Below, piece by piece: positions 25,721-34,972 of a stretch of 34,972 nucleotides of DNA (positions are counted from its first letter, which is position 1; the number at the start of each line of letters is the position of its first letter). Position numbers and translations under genes: made by a program. This stretch comes from an uncultured Clostridia bacterium (GTDB taxonomy: Bacteria; Bacillota; Clostridia; TANB77; CAG-508). The stretch spans positions 1 to 34,972 of the forward strand of contig CALXEY010000007.1 in assembly GCA_944387455.1 (NCBI GenBank), in the 5' to 3' direction. The notes below the pieces were generated by a model that was not told the origin of the DNA, did not search any database, and was given only the letters and a program-made list of their open reading frames with translations.

Positions 25721-25754
25721 ACTACTTGCAAAGTAGTGTTTTTTGGTATAAAAT
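25721..25754 (+). promoter_or_regulatory. gap promoter with inverted repeat over the -35
   Basis: TTGCAA at 25726-25731, a 17-base spacer and TAAAAT at 25749-25754. The -35 lies inside a perfect inverted repeat, ACTACTT-GCA-AAGTAGT (25721-25737), placed where a repressor would block the promoter. No terminator T run follows it. Confidence 0.6.
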
Positions 25755-25767
25755 AGAAAATGCCTAA

Positions 25768-26808
<1,041 letters not shown>

Positions 26809-26857
26809 TAAAAGAAAAATAAAACATAAATAAAAAATAATAGAAAAATAGAGAAAT

Positions 26858-26899
26858 AAAAAAGAGAATATTAAAACTAAAATTAATATTCTCTTTTTT
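26858..26899. terminator. Two-way terminator between gap and the pilin-like gene
   Basis: AAAAAAGAGAATATTAA (from 26858) pairs with TTAATATTCTCTTTTTT (to 26899). A and T runs on either side let it end transcripts from both directions, which suits the convergent genes. Confidence 0.85.
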
Positions 26900-26941
26900 A
26901 TTTTATATAAAATTTATACATTGATTTTTACAATTCTGGAA

Positions 26942-28355
26942 TTATTTTATTGTAAGACAAATACGAAAACCATTGTTTTCATCAGCATTACCATAGGAAT
27001 TACAGTAGTAGAAATAACCTGAATTTGAAGAACTGTTATAGCGTCCTCCACGCATAAAAAATGGTCCTCCTTTATCTATAAAGTAAGCATAATCACTATG
27101 CCATTTGTTTGTTTCATATGTTGCATCTCCTAATTTGTAAGCTAAACTTTCTTCTGTTCCTGTATATGCAGTCGAAAATTCTGTACTTGTTCCTCCTTGA
27201 CTTGCAAATGAACTTCCATTATTTATTAAATTAGAATCTGTACTTCCATTATAATATGCTGTTACATATTCATAAGTACCTCCTGATAAATCATATACTC
27301 CATATACATTTCCTGTACTACTTGCTAATACTCCTTGTGCACTCCAATATTCGTTTGTTGTTCCTACATCTTCGTCAGCACTTACATTGTTTCCTGCTGA
27401 ACCTGTTATATAATTACTGCTATTATTTATTGTTACTTCTATTCCATTTCTTCCATATTTGCTTTCTGCTAAATACGATATTGCTCCCCATTCACTATTT
27501 TTCAGAAGATGTGAATTTAAAGTTGTATCATATTTTTTTGCATAATTATAAATATCTCCAATTGACGTATTTCTCCAACTTGTTACACCTGGTATCACTG
27601 CTATTTTTTCACTTGTGCCTGTTTCATCTTTTGTTGTTCCTGCATCACTTCTTGATGCTTCATATTTTCCTATCCATATTCCTGGTAGTTCTTCACTCCA
27701 ACCACCATTATTCATATCTGATGTAAATGCAGGATGTATTATATAATCTGTCTCTCTATTTAAAGTCTCGTCATTTGCATATTTACACACTGTTCCATCT
27801 GATGCTATAGAACCTGTTCCTTCTAAAAATTTTATATCTATTGTTCCTCCAGAACTTATATCATCTGGGTTTGTATAAGTTATTTTATATGCATATCTTG
27901 GTATCCATACAAAATAACTTTCTATATCTTGGTTACTTTCATCTTTTGTTGTTACTATAGCATTTGCCCATTGATTATTTATTCCGTCATAACTATAACT
28001 TGAATTTGTTTCGTCTACTACAAATTTATTTTGTGTACTATCCCATTTTACCAGTTTCATATTTTCTTTAATTACAGGAGTATTAACTCTTTTTTCATCA
28101 CTCCAAGTTCCTTCTGTTGTTTCAGGAGTTACGGCATTATTTAAATATTTATTATATTCATCAAGTATTACAGCTTCGTTTTTTGTTGCGTTTTCAGTTT
28201 CTGTTTTTGTTTTTTGTGCTTGTGTTAAGATGCCGGTTATTGCCTGCTAGCAGAGAAATGCTTACCCCTGCGAGAATTAATAACACTATGATAGTTACAA
28301 CTAATGCAATAAGTGTTATTCCTTTTTCTTTTCTTTTCTTTTTAAAAAATTCCAT
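26942..28355 (-). CDS. Pilin-like secreted protein with FGE-like C-terminal domain, read through one CGG +1 shift
   Basis: A minus-strand gene of about 470 residues. From ATG at 28355-28353 it begins MEFFKKKRKEKGITLIALVV, the start of the large clostridial family of pilin-like proteins, with a membrane helix TIIVLLILAGVSISLLAG. After N40 an in-frame CGG occurs. Skipping its C gives AGNN-GILTQAQKTK, the standard motif that follows the helix. The downstream open frame (from 28234) carries a long outside region ending in RGGRYNSSSNSGYFYYCNS and NGFRICL, like the C terminus of formylglycine-generating-enzyme type domains (RGG...GFR). AAAGGAAAG precedes the ATG. Without the shift the product would be cut after the membrane helix. 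Its exact role, surface or pseudopilus, is not known. Confidence 0.85.
28233..28235 (-). other. CGG +1 recoding site 8 (pilin-like gene)
   Basis: Minus-strand context is GGC AAT AAC C GGC ATC TTA ACA. Skipping one C gives AGNN-GILTQA. It is the only one of the eight with GGC as the glycine codon and the only one on the minus strand. Confidence 0.9.
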
Positions 28356-28398
28356 TTTAAATCTTTCCTTTCATCTTTTGATTTTGTTAAGCACACAA

Positions 28399-28412
28399 AA
28401 GTGTTAACACTT
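28399..28412. promoter_or_regulatory. 14-base perfect palindrome between divergent genes
   Basis: AAGTGTTAACACTT lies between the pilin-like gene (minus strand) and the XRE regulator (plus strand). A good place for an operator, perhaps of the regulator itself. Confidence 0.5.
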
Positions 28413-28476
28413 ATAAATATAACATTAAAAAATAATAAAATCAATACATAATTATAAAAAAATGGAGTTGAGTTAT

Positions 28477-28737
28477 ATGTCATTGATTACGAAATATAAT
28501 GGAAATTTAAATGTTATAGGAAAATTATTAAAAAAATATAGAGAAAAAGAAAAAATTTCTTATGAGCAATTATCTGCAAAATTAGAATTAATGGGAATAA
28601 GCATACATAAACAAAGTATATATGATATAGAAAATAATAAAAGAACAGTAAAAGATTATGAATTATTTGGTTTTGCAAAAGTTTTAGGTATAGATGTAAA
28701 TGATTTGTTAGAAGATATAAAAAAACAGTATGAGTAA
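28477..28737 (+). CDS. XRE-family DNA-binding regulator
   Basis: An 86-residue protein that is little more than a Cro/C1-type helix-turn-helix: IGKLLKKYREKEKISYEQLSAKLE with HKQSIYDIENNKRTVKDYEL and the last helix FAKVLGIDVNDLLE. The start at 28477 has GGAG 9 bases upstream; an in-frame ATG at 28462 overlaps that site. It reads away from the pilin-like gene, with a palindrome between them, so it may regulate that gene or itself. It is followed by a terminator that overlaps the pgk promoter. Confidence 0.85.
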   Translation: MSLITKYNGNLNVIGKLLKKYREKEKISYEQLSAKLELMGISIHKQSIYDIENNKRTVKDYELFGFAKVLGIDVNDLLEDIKKQYE

Positions 28738-28809
28738 AATATAAATGATAATACATATATAATAAAATTAAGAAAGATAAAAAAATACAAAAAATAATAC
28801 AAAAAATGT

Positions 28810-28838
28810 AAAAGAACACTTGAAATGTGTTCTTTTTT
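28810..28838 (+). terminator. Terminator of the XRE gene, overlapping the pgk -35
   Basis: AAAAGAACAC at 28810-28819 and GTGTTCTTTT at 28827-28836, a perfect 10-bp stem with loop TTGAAAT and a T run. The loop contains the -35 of the pgk promoter. Confidence 0.8.
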
Positions 28839-28848
28839 GTTATAAAAT
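28820..28848 (+). promoter_or_regulatory. Promoter of the pgk-tpiA-gpmI operon
   Basis: TTGAAA at 28820-28825, a 17-base spacer and TAAAAT at 28843-28848. It lies about 68 bases before the pgk start. Confidence 0.65.
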
Positions 28849-28915
28849 AGGTTTGTCTTATAAAATAAGGAAAATTGTGCAAACTAATAGAAATAAAAAA
28901 GGGAGGAATTTTAAA

Positions 28916-30103
28916 ATGAGTAAGAAAACAATAAGAGACATTGATTTGAAAGGAAAAAAAGTCTTAGTTAGATGTGACTTTAATGTACCATTAGATGAAA
29001 ACAGAAATATAACAGATAATACAAGAATAGTAGCTGCATTACCAACAATTAAGTATTTACTAGAAAATAATTGCAGTATTATTTTGTGTTCACACTTAGG
29101 AAGACCAAAAGGAGAATTCAAAAAAGAATTTTCTTTAGAACCAGTTGCAAAAGAATTATCAAGATTATTAGGTAAAGATGTGATAATGGCAAAAGACGTA
29201 ATAGGTGAAGACGCAAAAACAAAAGCAGCAAACTTAAAACAAGGAGAAATCTTATTATTAGAAAATGTAAGATTCCATAGAGAAGAAACAGATAATGACC
29301 CAGAATTTAGTAAAGAGTTAGCAAGTATGGCAGAAGTATATGTAAATGATGCATTTGGTGCAGCACATAGAGCACACGCATCAACAGTAGGAGTTGCATC
29401 ATATTTACCAGCAGTATCAGGTTTCTTAATTGAAAAAGAATTAAAATTCTTAGGTGATGCTTTAAATAACCCTAAAAGACCATTTATGGCAATCTTGGGT
29501 GGTGCAAAAGTATCTGATAAAATAGGAGTAATAGATAGTTTATTAGAAAAAGTAGATACATTAATGATTGGTGGAGGTATGGCTTATACATTTTTCAAAG
29601 CACAAGGATATAATGTAGGAGTATCAATCTGTGAAGAAGATAAATTAGATTTAGCATTAAGCTTAATGGAAAAAGCAAAAGCAAAAGGTGTTAAATTAAT
29701 GCTTCCAGTAGATACAAGAGTAGGAAAAGAATTTAAGCCAGATACAGAAAGCAAAACAGTTCCTTGGACAGAAATTCCAGATGAGTGGGAAGGTTTTGAT
29801 ATTGGAGAAAAAACAATAGAAATGTATTCAGAAGAATTAAGAAAAGCAAAAACAGTAGTATGGAATGGACCACTAGGACTATTTGAATTTGACCAATTTG
29901 CAAAAGGAACAAATGCAATAGCAAAAGTATTATCAGAATTAACAGATGCAACAACAATAATAGGTGGTGGAGATTCAGCAGCAGCAGTAAGAAAAGCAGG
30001 GCTAGAAGATAAGATGACACATATATCAACAGGTGGTGGAGCATCTTTAGAATTCTTAGAAGGTAAAAAATTACCAGGAATAGAATGCTTACAAGATAAA
30101 TAA
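28916..30103 (+). CDS. pgk: Phosphoglycerate kinase
   Basis: Transfers phosphate from 1,3-bisphosphoglycerate to ADP, an ATP-making step of glycolysis. The 395-residue protein has [55 protein letters not shown], and the C-terminal nucleotide site [15 protein letters not shown] with [16 protein letters not shown]. The ATG at 28916 follows GGGAGG at the right distance; an earlier in-frame start at 28820 lies inside the promoter and is excluded. It heads a three-gene run with tpiA and gpmI. Confidence 0.98.
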   Translation: MSKKTIRDIDLKGKKVLVRCDFNVPLDENRNITDNTRIVAALPTIKYLLENNCSIILCSHLGRPKGEFKKEFSLEPVAKELSRLLGKDVIMAKDVIGEDAKTKAANLKQGEILLLENVRFHREETDNDPEFSKELASMAEVYVNDAFGAAHRAHASTVGVASYLPAVSGFLIEKELKFLGDALNNPKRPFMAILGGAKVSDKIGVIDSLLEKVDTLMIGGGMAYTFFKAQGYNVGVSICEEDKLDLALSLMEKAKAKGVKLMLPVDTRVGKEFKPDTESKTVPWTEIPDEWEGFDIGEKTIEMYSEELRKAKTVVWNGPLGLFEFDQFAKGTNAIAKVLSELTDATTIIGGGDSAAAVRKAGLEDKMTHISTGGGASLEFLEGKKLPGIECLQDK

Positions 30104-30135
30104 TTATATAAAAAAGTAAGAAAGAAGGAATTGTT

Positions 30136-30888
30136 ATGAGAAGAAAAGTAATAGCAGGAAACTGGAAAATGAATATGCTTCCAGGAGAAGCAATAGAAAT
30201 GATAAATGAACTTACACCACTTGTAAAAGATACTAAAAATGAGGTAATATTATGTGTTCCATATACAGACTTGTTTTATGCACTTTTAACAGCACAAAAT
30301 ACAAATATAAAAATAGGAGCACAAAATATGCATTTTGAAGAATCAGGTGCATATACAGGAGAAGTTTCTGGTAAAATGTTAAAATCTATAAATGTAGAAT
30401 ATGTAATAATAGGACACTCAGAAAGAAGACAATATTTTGCAGAAACAGATGAAACAGTAAATAAAAAAATAAAAGCAGCATTTAAATATGATTTAAAACC
30501 AATAGTATGTGTTGGTGAAACATTAGAACAAAGAGAAGCTGGAAAAGCAAATGAGATAATTACAAAACAAACAGAACTTGCACTAGAAGGTTTAAGTAAT
30601 GAACAAGTAGAAAATACAATAATAGCATATGAACCAATATGGGCAATAGGAACAGGAAAAACAGCAACAAGTGAAGATGCAAATAATTCAATAAAAGAAA
30701 TAAGAAATAAGATATCTGAAATTTATGGAGAAGAAACAGCATCTAAAGTTATAATACAATATGGTGGAAGCGTAAAATCAAGTAACGCAAAAGAATTATT
30801 TAATATGTCAGATATAGACGGAGGTTTAGTAGGTGGAGCTAGCCTAAAAGCCGAAGAATTTAGTAAAATAGTAAATTATGACAAATAA
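30136..30888 (+). CDS. tpiA: Triosephosphate isomerase
   Basis: Interconverts dihydroxyacetone phosphate and glyceraldehyde 3-phosphate. Catalytic residues are in place: K near the start in AGNWKMN, H94 in IIGHSERRQYF and E166 in AYEPIWAIGTGK; the phosphate loop GGSVKSSNA and GGLVGGASL are also present. The 250-residue length is normal. AGAAGGAA precedes the ATG, and 32 bases separate it from pgk, so it is in the same operon. Confidence 0.98.
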   Translation: MRRKVIAGNWKMNMLPGEAIEMINELTPLVKDTKNEVILCVPYTDLFYALLTAQNTNIKIGAQNMHFEESGAYTGEVSGKMLKSINVEYVIIGHSERRQYFAETDETVNKKIKAAFKYDLKPIVCVGETLEQREAGKANEIITKQTELALEGLSNEQVENTIIAYEPIWAIGTGKTATSEDANNSIKEIRNKISEIYGEETASKVIIQYGGSVKSSNAKELFNMSDIDGGLVGGASLKAEEFSKIVNYDK

Positions 30889-30906
30889 AAAAAGGATGGT
30901 ATAAAA

Positions 30907-32448
30907 ATGAAAGATAAATTAACAATGCTAATGATATTAGACGGTTTTGGAGATAACCCTAACAAAGACGGAAATGCAATAAAACTTGCTAAAACACCTA
31001 ATATAGATAAACTTATGAAAAAATACCCAAATACAGAAATTAGAACAAGTGGTTTAGCAGTAGGACTTCCAGAAGGGCAAATGGGTAATTCAGAAGTAGG
31101 ACATACAAATATAGGTGCAGGAAGAATAGTATATCAAGAATTAACAAGAATAACAAAATCAATAGAAGAAGGAGATTTTTTTACAAACCCAGAATTTATT
31201 GCAGCAATAGATAATTGTAAGAAAAATCACTCAAAATTACACATCTTAGGCTTATTATCAGACGGTGGAGTTCATAGCCATATTAGACATTTATATGGCT
31301 TGCTTGAAATGGCAAAAAGAAGAGATTTTGAAGATGTATATGTACATTGTTTCTTAGATGGAAGAGATACACCACCAGCATCTGGAGAAAGTTATATTAT
31401 GAAACTACAAGATAAAATGAAAGAAAAAGGAATAGGAAAAATAGCAACTATATCTGGTAGATTTTATAGTATGGATAGAGATAAAAGGTGGGAAAGAGTT
31501 AAAAAATCATATGATGCTTTAGTAAATGGTAAAGGAAATAAGGCAGGAAGTAGTATAAAAGCAATCGAAGATTCATACCAAAAAGAAGTATTTGATGAAT
31601 TTGTAGAACCAACAGTAATTTGTAATGGTGATGCACCAGTAGCAAAGATTGAAAAAAATGATTCTGTAATATTCTTTAACTTTAGACCAGATAGAGCAAG
31701 ACAAATAACAAGAGCATTAGTAGATCCTGAATTTAATGAATTTGAAACAAAAAAAGATTTGAATTTATACTTTGTATGTTTTACAAGTTATGATGAAACA
31801 ATGCCAAATGTCCATATAGCATTTGAAAAAGAACAATTAAAAAATACATTTGGAGAATATATAAGTAAACTAGGATATACACAACTTAGAATTGCAGAAA
31901 CAGAAAAATATGCACACGTAACATTTTTCTTCAACGGTGGAGAAGAAAAACAATATCCTGGAGAAGATAGAATATTAGTACCTTCTCCAAAAGTAGAAAC
32001 ATATGATTTAAAACCTGAAATGAGTGCTTATGAAGTTACAGATAAAGTATTAGAAGCAATAAATGAAGATAAATACGATAGCATAATATTAAATTATGCA
32101 AATACAGATATGGTAGGTCATACAGGAAGTTTACCAGCAGCAATAAAAGCAGTAGAAGCTGTAGATAAATGTGTCGGTAAAGTTGTAAAATTAGTAGAAG
32201 AAAAACAAGGAAATCTAATAATTACAGCAGACCACGGAAATGCAGAACAAATGATAGATTATAAAACAGGAGAACCACATACAGCACATACAACAAACCC
32301 TGTACCATTAATATTAGTAACAAGCAATAAAAATGTAAAACTTAAAGAAAATGGAAAATTAGCAGACTTAGCACCAACAATGCTAGATTTAATGAATTTA
32401 GAAAAACCAGAAGAAATGACTGGAGTAAGTTTATTAGATAGGGAATAA
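30907..32448 (+). CDS. gpmI: Cofactor-independent phosphoglycerate mutase
   Basis: Converts 3-phosphoglycerate to 2-phosphoglycerate using two Mn ions and a serine intermediate. It has [19 protein letters not shown]62 in [43 protein letters not shown], and the metal sites [12 protein letters not shown] and [11 protein letters not shown]. The 513-residue length is normal. It lies 18 bases after tpiA. In many Firmicutes enolase follows; here a YezG-like gene follows instead. Confidence 0.98.
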   Translation: MKDKLTMLMILDGFGDNPNKDGNAIKLAKTPNIDKLMKKYPNTEIRTSGLAVGLPEGQMGNSEVGHTNIGAGRIVYQELTRITKSIEEGDFFTNPEFIAAIDNCKKNHSKLHILGLLSDGGVHSHIRHLYGLLEMAKRRDFEDVYVHCFLDGRDTPPASGESYIMKLQDKMKEKGIGKIATISGRFYSMDRDKRWERVKKSYDALVNGKGNKAGSSIKAIEDSYQKEVFDEFVEPTVICNGDAPVAKIEKNDSVIFFNFRPDRARQITRALVDPEFNEFETKKDLNLYFVCFTSYDETMPNVHIAFEKEQLKNTFGEYISKLGYTQLRIAETEKYAHVTFFFNGGEEKQYPGEDRILVPSPKVETYDLKPEMSAYEVTDKVLEAINEDKYDSIILNYANTDMVGHTGSLPAAIKAVEAVDKCVGKVVKLVEEKQGNLIITADHGNAEQMIDYKTGEPHTAHTTNPVPLILVTSNKNVKLKENGKLADLAPTMLDLMNLEKPEEMTGVSLLDRE

Positions 32449-32454
32449 AAGGTT

Positions 32455-33276
32455 ATGTTAAATCACACGAAAAAAATAAAGAAAATGTATGAAGAAATAC
32501 AAAGAAGATTGTATTATATGATACCAGAAAAATGGGATAAATTATATTTATATAGTTCGGTAATAGATATGCCAAATGGTGAAAAAAAAGGAGAATTATA
32601 TTTTTATTATATCCCAAAAGGTATCTTAAAGAAAAAGCCTGTAAATGTATATGAAATACCAAATAAATTTAATTTAGATGAAAATGACTACTTAAAATTA
32701 GTAAGTATATTATATAGCAAAATAAAACAACTAAGAGAAGAATTTAGAAAATCAGAAACAGGAAGTTTATGGTCTAATATAACAATTATAATAGAAGGTA
32801 CTAAATTTAAAGTAGAATATAACTATGAAGATTTAGAAAATAGCGAATTTAATAGTTATGAAAGACATATAATTTGGAGATATGAATATCTTGGAATAGG
32901 AGAAGAACAAGTAAATAAAAAAGATAGAGAAATACTAAAAAGATATTTACAAACAGCTCAGATTCTAAGAAGAAAAGAAACATACGAAACAGGTATATAT
33001 ATAAGTGATATAGAAAATAAAGTAGCATATAATACAGATGAAGTAAATGAAGATAATAATAATGTTAGAAATAGAGATAATCAGGAAGAATATATAGATA
33101 GAGAAGAAATGAAAATACAAAAAGAAAAAAGTGGTGAAACACATATTGATAAAGGTATAAATGTAAATAAAGAAAATAAACCACAAACAAAAAGAAAAAA
33201 CCAATTATTATTATCTGAAGAACAAATAAGAAAATATGAAGAACAACATAGAAAGAAAAATAATAATAGTATTTAA
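32455..33276 (+). CDS. YezG-like (DUF600) immunity protein with a long charged tail
   Basis: A 273-residue protein. The first 170 residues match the YezG/DUF600 pattern: MIPEKWDKLYLYSSVID, GELYFYYIPKG, IPNKFNLDENDYLKLVSILY and YERHIIWRYEYLGI. YezG-type proteins are antitoxins of LXG nuclease toxins such as YeeF. The last 100 residues are low-complexity and rich in lysine, glutamate and asparagine, which is not typical of the family. No toxin gene is next to it. It begins 6 bases after the gpmI stop, so it may be transcribed with glycolysis genes. Orphan immunity genes are common in Firmicutes and may protect against neighbours' toxins. Confidence 0.8.
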   Translation: MLNHTKKIKKMYEEIQRRLYYMIPEKWDKLYLYSSVIDMPNGEKKGELYFYYIPKGILKKKPVNVYEIPNKFNLDENDYLKLVSILYSKIKQLREEFRKSETGSLWSNITIIIEGTKFKVEYNYEDLENSEFNSYERHIIWRYEYLGIGEEQVNKKDREILKRYLQTAQILRRKETYETGIYISDIENKVAYNTDEVNEDNNNVRNRDNQEEYIDREEMKIQKEKSGETHIDKGINVNKENKPQTKRKNQLLLSEEQIRKYEEQHRKKNNNSI

Positions 33277-33337
33277 AAGCAAAAAAACATAAAGAAAAAT
33301 AAAAAGTAAAAAATGATATAAAAAATATGTTATTAAG

Positions 33338-33355
33338 TTTAGGTTTTTACCTAAA
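33338..33355. promoter_or_regulatory. Inverted repeat before the NifU-like gene
   Basis: TTTAGGT-TTTT-ACCTAAA at 33338-33355, 59 bases before the start at 33415. No T run follows in either direction that would make a strong terminator, so an operator is possible. I see no clear promoter in this gap. Confidence 0.4.
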
Positions 33356-33414
33356 ATATTATAAATAAAATACTAAAAATAAAAAGAAAACAAAAAATGA
33401 AAGGAGCAATTAAA

Positions 33415-34107
33415 ATGACTTATTCAAAAGAATTAGAAGAAATGTGCTATGTTCGTAAAGGAGTAGACCACGGACCAGCACCAATACCAGAAGAAGGTAA
33501 ATGGGTAAAAGCAAAAGAAATAAAAGATATATCAGGGTTAACACACGGTATAGGATGGTGTGCACCACAACAAGGAGCTTGTAAATTAACATTAAATATA
33601 AAAGACGGAATAATACAAGAAGCATTAGTAGAAACAATAGGGTGTTCAGGTATGACACACTCAGCAGCAATGGCAGGAGAAATACTAACAGGAAAAACAA
33701 TATTAGAAGCATTAAATACAGACTTAGTATGTGATGCAATAAATACAGCAATGAGAGAATTATTCTTACAAATAGTATATGGAAGAAGCCAAACAGCATT
33801 TTCAGAAGGAGGACTTCCAGTAGGAGCAGGACTTGAAGACTTAGGAAAAGGACACACATCACAAGTAGGAACAATCTATTCAAGTACATTAAAAGGACCA
33901 AGATATTTACAATTAACAGAAGGTTATATCTTAGAATTAGGTTTAGATAAAGATGACCAAATAATAGGATATAAATATGTACATACAGGAAAAATGATGG
34001 ATAGTATAAAAAAAGGAATAGACCCAATGGAAGCAATAGAAAAAGCAACAGGAACATATGGAAGATTTGATGAAGCAGTAAAGAAGATAGACCCAAGGGA
34101 ACAATAG
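33415..34107 (+). CDS. NifU-like iron-sulfur scaffold paired with GGGtGRT protein
   Basis: A 230-residue protein of the NifU-N/IscU-like group that is often annotated as an iron-sulfur assembly scaffold and found beside GGGtGRT proteins. It has GIGWCAPQQGACKLTLNIKD and VETIGCSGMTHSAAMAGEIL, whose cysteines are the likely metal ligands, and ends GTYGRFDEAVKKIDPREQ. AAAGGAG precedes the ATG at 33415; an upstream in-frame ATG at 33397 overlaps that site. The TAG stop is fused to the third copy of the stop-linked repeat. The downstream partner gene starts 77 bases later. Confidence 0.85.
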   Translation: MTYSKELEEMCYVRKGVDHGPAPIPEEGKWVKAKEIKDISGLTHGIGWCAPQQGACKLTLNIKDGIIQEALVETIGCSGMTHSAAMAGEILTGKTILEALNTDLVCDAINTAMRELFLQIVYGRSQTAFSEGGLPVGAGLEDLGKGHTSQVGTIYSSTLKGPRYLQLTEGYILELGLDKDDQIIGYKYVHTGKMMDSIKKGIDPMEAIEKATGTYGRFDEAVKKIDPREQ

Positions 34108-34152
34108 GGACGTTTCCTTTGCGACCTTTTAGTCGCATTCGGGACACATCTT
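34107..34152 (+). repeat. Dispersed stop-linked repeat, copy 3
   Basis: Starts GGGACGTTTCCTTTGCGACC on the TAG stop of the NifU-like gene, with the hairpin TGCGAC-CTTTTA-GTCGCA, and ends ACACATCTT. It sits between two genes that are probably one operon, so it does not look like a full terminator here. Confidence 0.9.
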
Positions 34153-34184
34153 AAAAATAAAAATGATAATTAGGAGGAAATAAA

Positions 34185-34972
34185 ATGGCAGTAACATTTG
34201 AAAGTTATGAAAGAAGAATAAATCAAATAAAACCAGTTATGGAAAAATATGGAATAAAAGATTTTGAAGACGCATTAAAAATATGTACAGATAAAGGTTT
34301 TAACCCTTATGAAATTGTAAAAGGAGTTCAACCAATTTGTTTTGAAAATGCAGCTTGGGCATATACTTTAGGTGCAGCAATTGCAATTAAAAAAGGTTGT
34401 ACAAAAGCAGCTGATGCAGCGAAAGCAATTGGAGAAGGTTTACAAGCATTTTGTATTCCTGGTTCTGTTGCAGATGATAGAAAAGTAGGTTTAGGACATG
34501 GAAATTTAGCATCTATGTTACTATCAGAAGATACAAAATGTTTTGCATTTTTAGCAGGACACGAGAGTTTTGCAGCAGCAGAAGGTGCAATTGGTATTGC
34601 AAAATCAGCAAATAAAGTAAGAAAAACACCTTTAAGAGTTATATTAAATGGACTTGGAAAAGATGCAGCACAAGTAATTTCAAGAATAAATGGTTTTACT
34701 TATGTAAAAACAGATTTTGATTATTTTACAGGAAAAGTAAATGTAGTAGAAGAAATTAAATATTCTGACGGAGAAAGATCAGAAGTTAAATGTTATGGAG
34801 CAAATGATGTAAGAGAAGGTGTTGCAATTATGTGGCTTGAAGATGTTGACGTTTCTATTACAGGAAATTCAACAAACCCAACAAGATTCCAACACCCAGT
34901 TGCAGGTACATATAAGAAAGAAAGAATTGAAGCAGGTAAAAAATACTTCTCTGTTGCATCAGGTGGTGGAAC
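34185..34972 (+). CDS. GGGtGRT protein, 3' end outside the window
   Basis: The first 262 codons of a gene that starts MAVTFESYERRINQIKPVME behind TAGGAGG. It matches the GGGtGRT family named for its C-terminal motif, and the window stops in SVASGGG just at that motif. Blocks such as QPICFENAAWAYTLGAA, GLGHGNLASMLL and FLAGHESFAAAEGAIG fit. The family is found beside NifU-like scaffolds, as here, and its biochemical role is not established. No in-frame CGG is seen in the part present. It uses more T-ending codons (GTT, ATT, TCT) than most of the window. Confidence 0.85.
   Translation, partial: MAVTFESYERRINQIKPVMEKYGIKDFEDALKICTDKGFNPYEIVKGVQPICFENAAWAYTLGAAIAIKKGCTKAADAAKAIGEGLQAFCIPGSVADDRKVGLGHGNLASMLLSEDTKCFAFLAGHESFAAAEGAIGIAKSANKVRKTPLRVILNGLGKDAAQVISRINGFTYVKTDFDYFTGKVNVVEEIKYSDGERSEVKCYGANDVREGVAIMWLEDVDVSITGNSTNPTRFQHPVAGTYKKERIEAGKKYFSVASGGG

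Noticed and set aside
33410..34147. A 245-codon open frame on the minus strand opposite the NifU-like gene
   Set aside because: It is leucine-rich low-complexity translation opposite a conserved gene, with no family resemblance. Many similar antisense frames occur because A-ending codons avoid antisense stops.

Overview
This is an AT-rich, mostly plus-strand chromosomal window. It has sigma-A type promoters (TTGnnn-N17-TAAAAT), strong AGGAGG-type ribosome sites and a gene set (FemX-like transferase, alr, ftsH, spoIIIE/ftsK, GGGtGRT pair, pilin-like proteins starting GITLIALVVTI) that points to a low-GC Firmicute, most likely an uncultured gut member of the Clostridia. Genus cannot be told from the sequence.

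Main result: eight reading-frame breaks were found, in six otherwise intact and well-conserved genes: alr (two), ftsH, hicA, metK, a beta-CASP metallo-hydrolase (two) and a minus-strand pilin-like gene. All eight have the same form. The broken frame has an in-frame CGG codon. Skipping one base (the C) puts a glycine codon GGN in frame and restores the family alignment exactly. By eye I found no in-frame CGG that is read normally, while about fifty CGG trinucleotides in the other two phases (mostly GAC GGA) cause no break. CGA, CGC, CGT, AGA and AGG all occur as ordinary codons. The simplest reading is that CGG has no arginine meaning in this organism and is an obligatory +1 recoding site, with CGGN decoded as glycine or its C skipped. 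This is an inference from sequence pattern, not a proven mechanism. In this annotation each of these genes is one CDS, not a pseudogene.

Layout: 1-5.3 kb holds tRNA-Gly(UCC), a FemX-like transferase, alr, a DUF1189-like membrane protein and ftsH. 5.4-11.5 kb holds an anchored protein, a radical SAM protein, an orphan hicA, a flavoprotein, thyA, folA and a CCA-adding enzyme with an HD domain. 11.5-16.5 kb holds metK, rsmD, a coiled-coil protein and ftsK/spoIIIE. 16.5-21.5 kb is an accessory-looking group: a repeat protein with an amidoligase-like domain and three unknown proteins. 21.5-25.6 kb holds the beta-CASP hydrolase, a GH15-like glycosidase and a small unknown gene with a structured leader. 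25.7-32.4 kb carries the lower-glycolysis genes gap, pgk, tpiA and gpmI, interrupted between gap and pgk by the minus-strand pilin-like gene and an XRE regulator. 32.4-35 kb holds a YezG-like immunity protein, a NifU-like scaffold and the truncated GGGtGRT partner gene.

A second pattern is a family of short GGGACG repeats that lie directly on stop codons (three near-identical copies plus three related ones). They account for all three TGA stops and half of the TAG stops in the window.
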